Shown: piece after piece, positions 63,123-64,000 of the stretch
Layout of the letters: every line of letters starts with the position of its first letter
How positions within the stretch are numbered: the first letter of the stretch is position 1
Assembly (NCBI GenBank): GCA_029204225.1
Contig: CM055114.1
Coordinates: 10,627,948-10,691,947 of the forward strand
DNA length: 64,000 bases
Source: Diphasiastrum complanatum
Lineage: Eukaryota; Streptophyta; Lycopodiopsida; Lycopodiales; Lycopodiaceae
Direction of reading: 5' to 3'
The notes under the pieces: generated by a model
Told to the model about the DNA's origin: nothing
The model's database searches: none
What the model saw: the letters and a program-made list of their open reading frames with translations, nothing else
Made by a program: the position numbers and the translations under genes

Positions 63123-64000
63123 ATGACTTCAATGCGTGTCTTTCTATTAGAAGCAAGTGAAAGATTGTCAACCTCCAATTACTCAATTTGGAAGGTTAGA
63201 ATGGAATCTGTCTTAATACTACAAGATGTGATGGATATTGTACTTGGCATTGAAGAAGAACCACAAATTCCTCAAGAAATTCCAAAGTACAAAAAGAGAG
63301 CTAGGATGGCTCTGCATTATATTAAGATGAATGTCTCAAATGACATCTTAAGAGAAATTGGTGCTTGTACTAATGGCAAAGATGCTTGGGATACTCTCAA
63401 CTCCATATATGAGGCAAAGAATACCTCTAGACTTCTAACGCTAAGAAACCAAATTTTTCAAAGTGTACAGAGAAGTGATGAATGTGCTTCAGCTTATGTA
63501 ACGAGAGTTAAAGACCTCCATAGAGAATTGTCATGCATAGGAGACTCCATCAACCAAAATGAACTTGTTCAAGTCATACTTAATGGGTTAAAGGAGGAAT
63601 ATGACTACCTTGTTCAGAGTTATGCCATTAAGGAGGAGCTACCAAGTTTGGAAGCACTCCAAAGTGTGCTCATTTCTAAAGAATCAAGACAAGAGTATAA
63701 ACTCTTGAAAATGGAGAGACTGTCTCTCAACATTGATGGTAAAGCTCTCTTTACCAAAGACAAGCACAAGACAAGAAGTAATAATCAACACCAATCCTCT
63801 TCAAGCAAAAACAATCTTATTTCCAGGGAGAAAGGAGAAGAGGATGAGTCCTCTCAAGCTTCCACATCCAAGAAGAAGAAGAAAAATATCAAGTGTTTCT
63901 TTTGTGGCAATAAGGGGCATTATGCCACCAATTGCTTCAAGAAGAAGAGTCAATTCAAGCAAGCCAACATTTCTAATGAAGAGAAGGAAGATGCTCATGC
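63123..64000 (+). CDS. element H gag (copia), partial, open to the window end
   Basis: Uninterrupted from ATG at 63123 (MTSMRVFLLEASERLSTSNY) to the last base, 292 codons. Gag features: WKVRMESVLILQDVMDIVLG, MNVSNDILREIGACTNGKDAWDTL, NELVQVILNGLKEEYDYLVQSYAI, a Lys/Ser-rich linker and a CCHC knuckle CFFCGNKGHYATNC (63895-63936). Protease and later domains lie beyond the window. Lack of lesions suggests a fairly young element. The start follows the PBS by about 220 bp, shorter than the leaders of C1 and D1. Confidence 0.88.
   Translation, partial: MTSMRVFLLEASERLSTSNYSIWKVRMESVLILQDVMDIVLGIEEEPQIPQEIPKYKKRARMALHYIKMNVSNDILREIGACTNGKDAWDTLNSIYEAKNTSRLLTLRNQIFQSVQRSDECASAYVTRVKDLHRELSCIGDSINQNELVQVILNGLKEEYDYLVQSYAIKEELPSLEALQSVLISKESRQEYKLLKMERLSLNIDGKALFTKDKHKTRSNNQHQSSSSKNNLISREKGEEDESSQASTSKKKKKNIKCFFCGNKGHYATNCFKKKSQFKQANISNEEKEDAH

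Larger units (their letters stand above)
62292..64000 (+). mobile_element. Ty1/copia element H, 5' part, runs off the window
   Basis: 5' LTR about 62292-62904 (TGTCAAAATATTG to TTCAGCA), PBS TGGTATCAGAGCC at 62905, leader, then gag from 63123. It is inserted into G at the protease-integrase boundary. The start is inferred from where G homology stops and an LTR-like TGTC begins; the 3' LTR is not in the window. Confidence 0.75.

Overview
The window is a stretch of plant nuclear genome dominated by LTR retrotransposons. It holds one convincing host gene, a cellulose synthase-like D (CSLD) gene on the minus strand (exons at 4165-5904, 6119-6923 and 10380-11257). Low GC, large introns carrying transposons, many Ty1/copia families primed from the plant initiator-tRNA-Met site (TGGTATCAGAGC) and long (CT)n tracts all fit a seed plant with a large genome. 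A gymnosperm is my guess, but the sequence does not prove it.

Left part (1-15.2 kb): two truncated copia fragments meet head to head near 1976. Next comes the CSLD gene, whose 3.46 kb first intron carries an old antisense copia element (about 6967-10318). The second exon-intron junction is duplicated in a 67-bp-period tandem repeat, giving two candidate 5' splice sites. Upstream of CSLD is a cluster of AACGG cores resembling mitosis-specific (MSA/MYB3R) elements. The rest is intergenic sequence with tandem duplications and a 114-bp (CT)n tract.

Middle part (15.2-36.9 kb): I read this as one decayed, plus-strand, DDE/RNase H-fold transposase-like gene split into three pieces by nested copia insertions. 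Piece 1 (15224-16203) and piece 2 (22426-22483) are separated by a complete element (A1, 16204-22425, target duplication GTTTG), and the reading frame rejoins exactly across it. Piece 3 (35463 to about 36850) follows a second element (B1). The 3' LTR of B1 was invaded by another A-type element (A2), whose interior holds a chimeric block of further copia fragments. Piece 3 carries the motifs VIDG, NNTTRENKN and VGHTHDHIDQMFS.

Right part (37-64 kb): an LTR remnant split by a 1.26-kb insertion, a minus-strand copia fragment, then a decayed coiled-coil ORF invaded by a third stack. Element F (43332-59675) contains element D1 (50076-56287) and element C1 (44206-50066) side by side at its primer-binding site. 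C1 is the standout mobile element. It has two 653-bp LTRs that read identical by eye, a perfect AGCCA target duplication, PBS, polypurine tract and an unbroken 1316-aa gag-pol ORF with all catalytic residues, so it looks very recent and potentially autonomous. At the right edge, element G is cut by element H, whose intact gag runs off the window.

Only CSLD is likely to serve the host (beta-glucan synthesis for cell walls). The other coding sequences are retrotransposon gag-pol genes or two decayed ORFs that served as landing pads.
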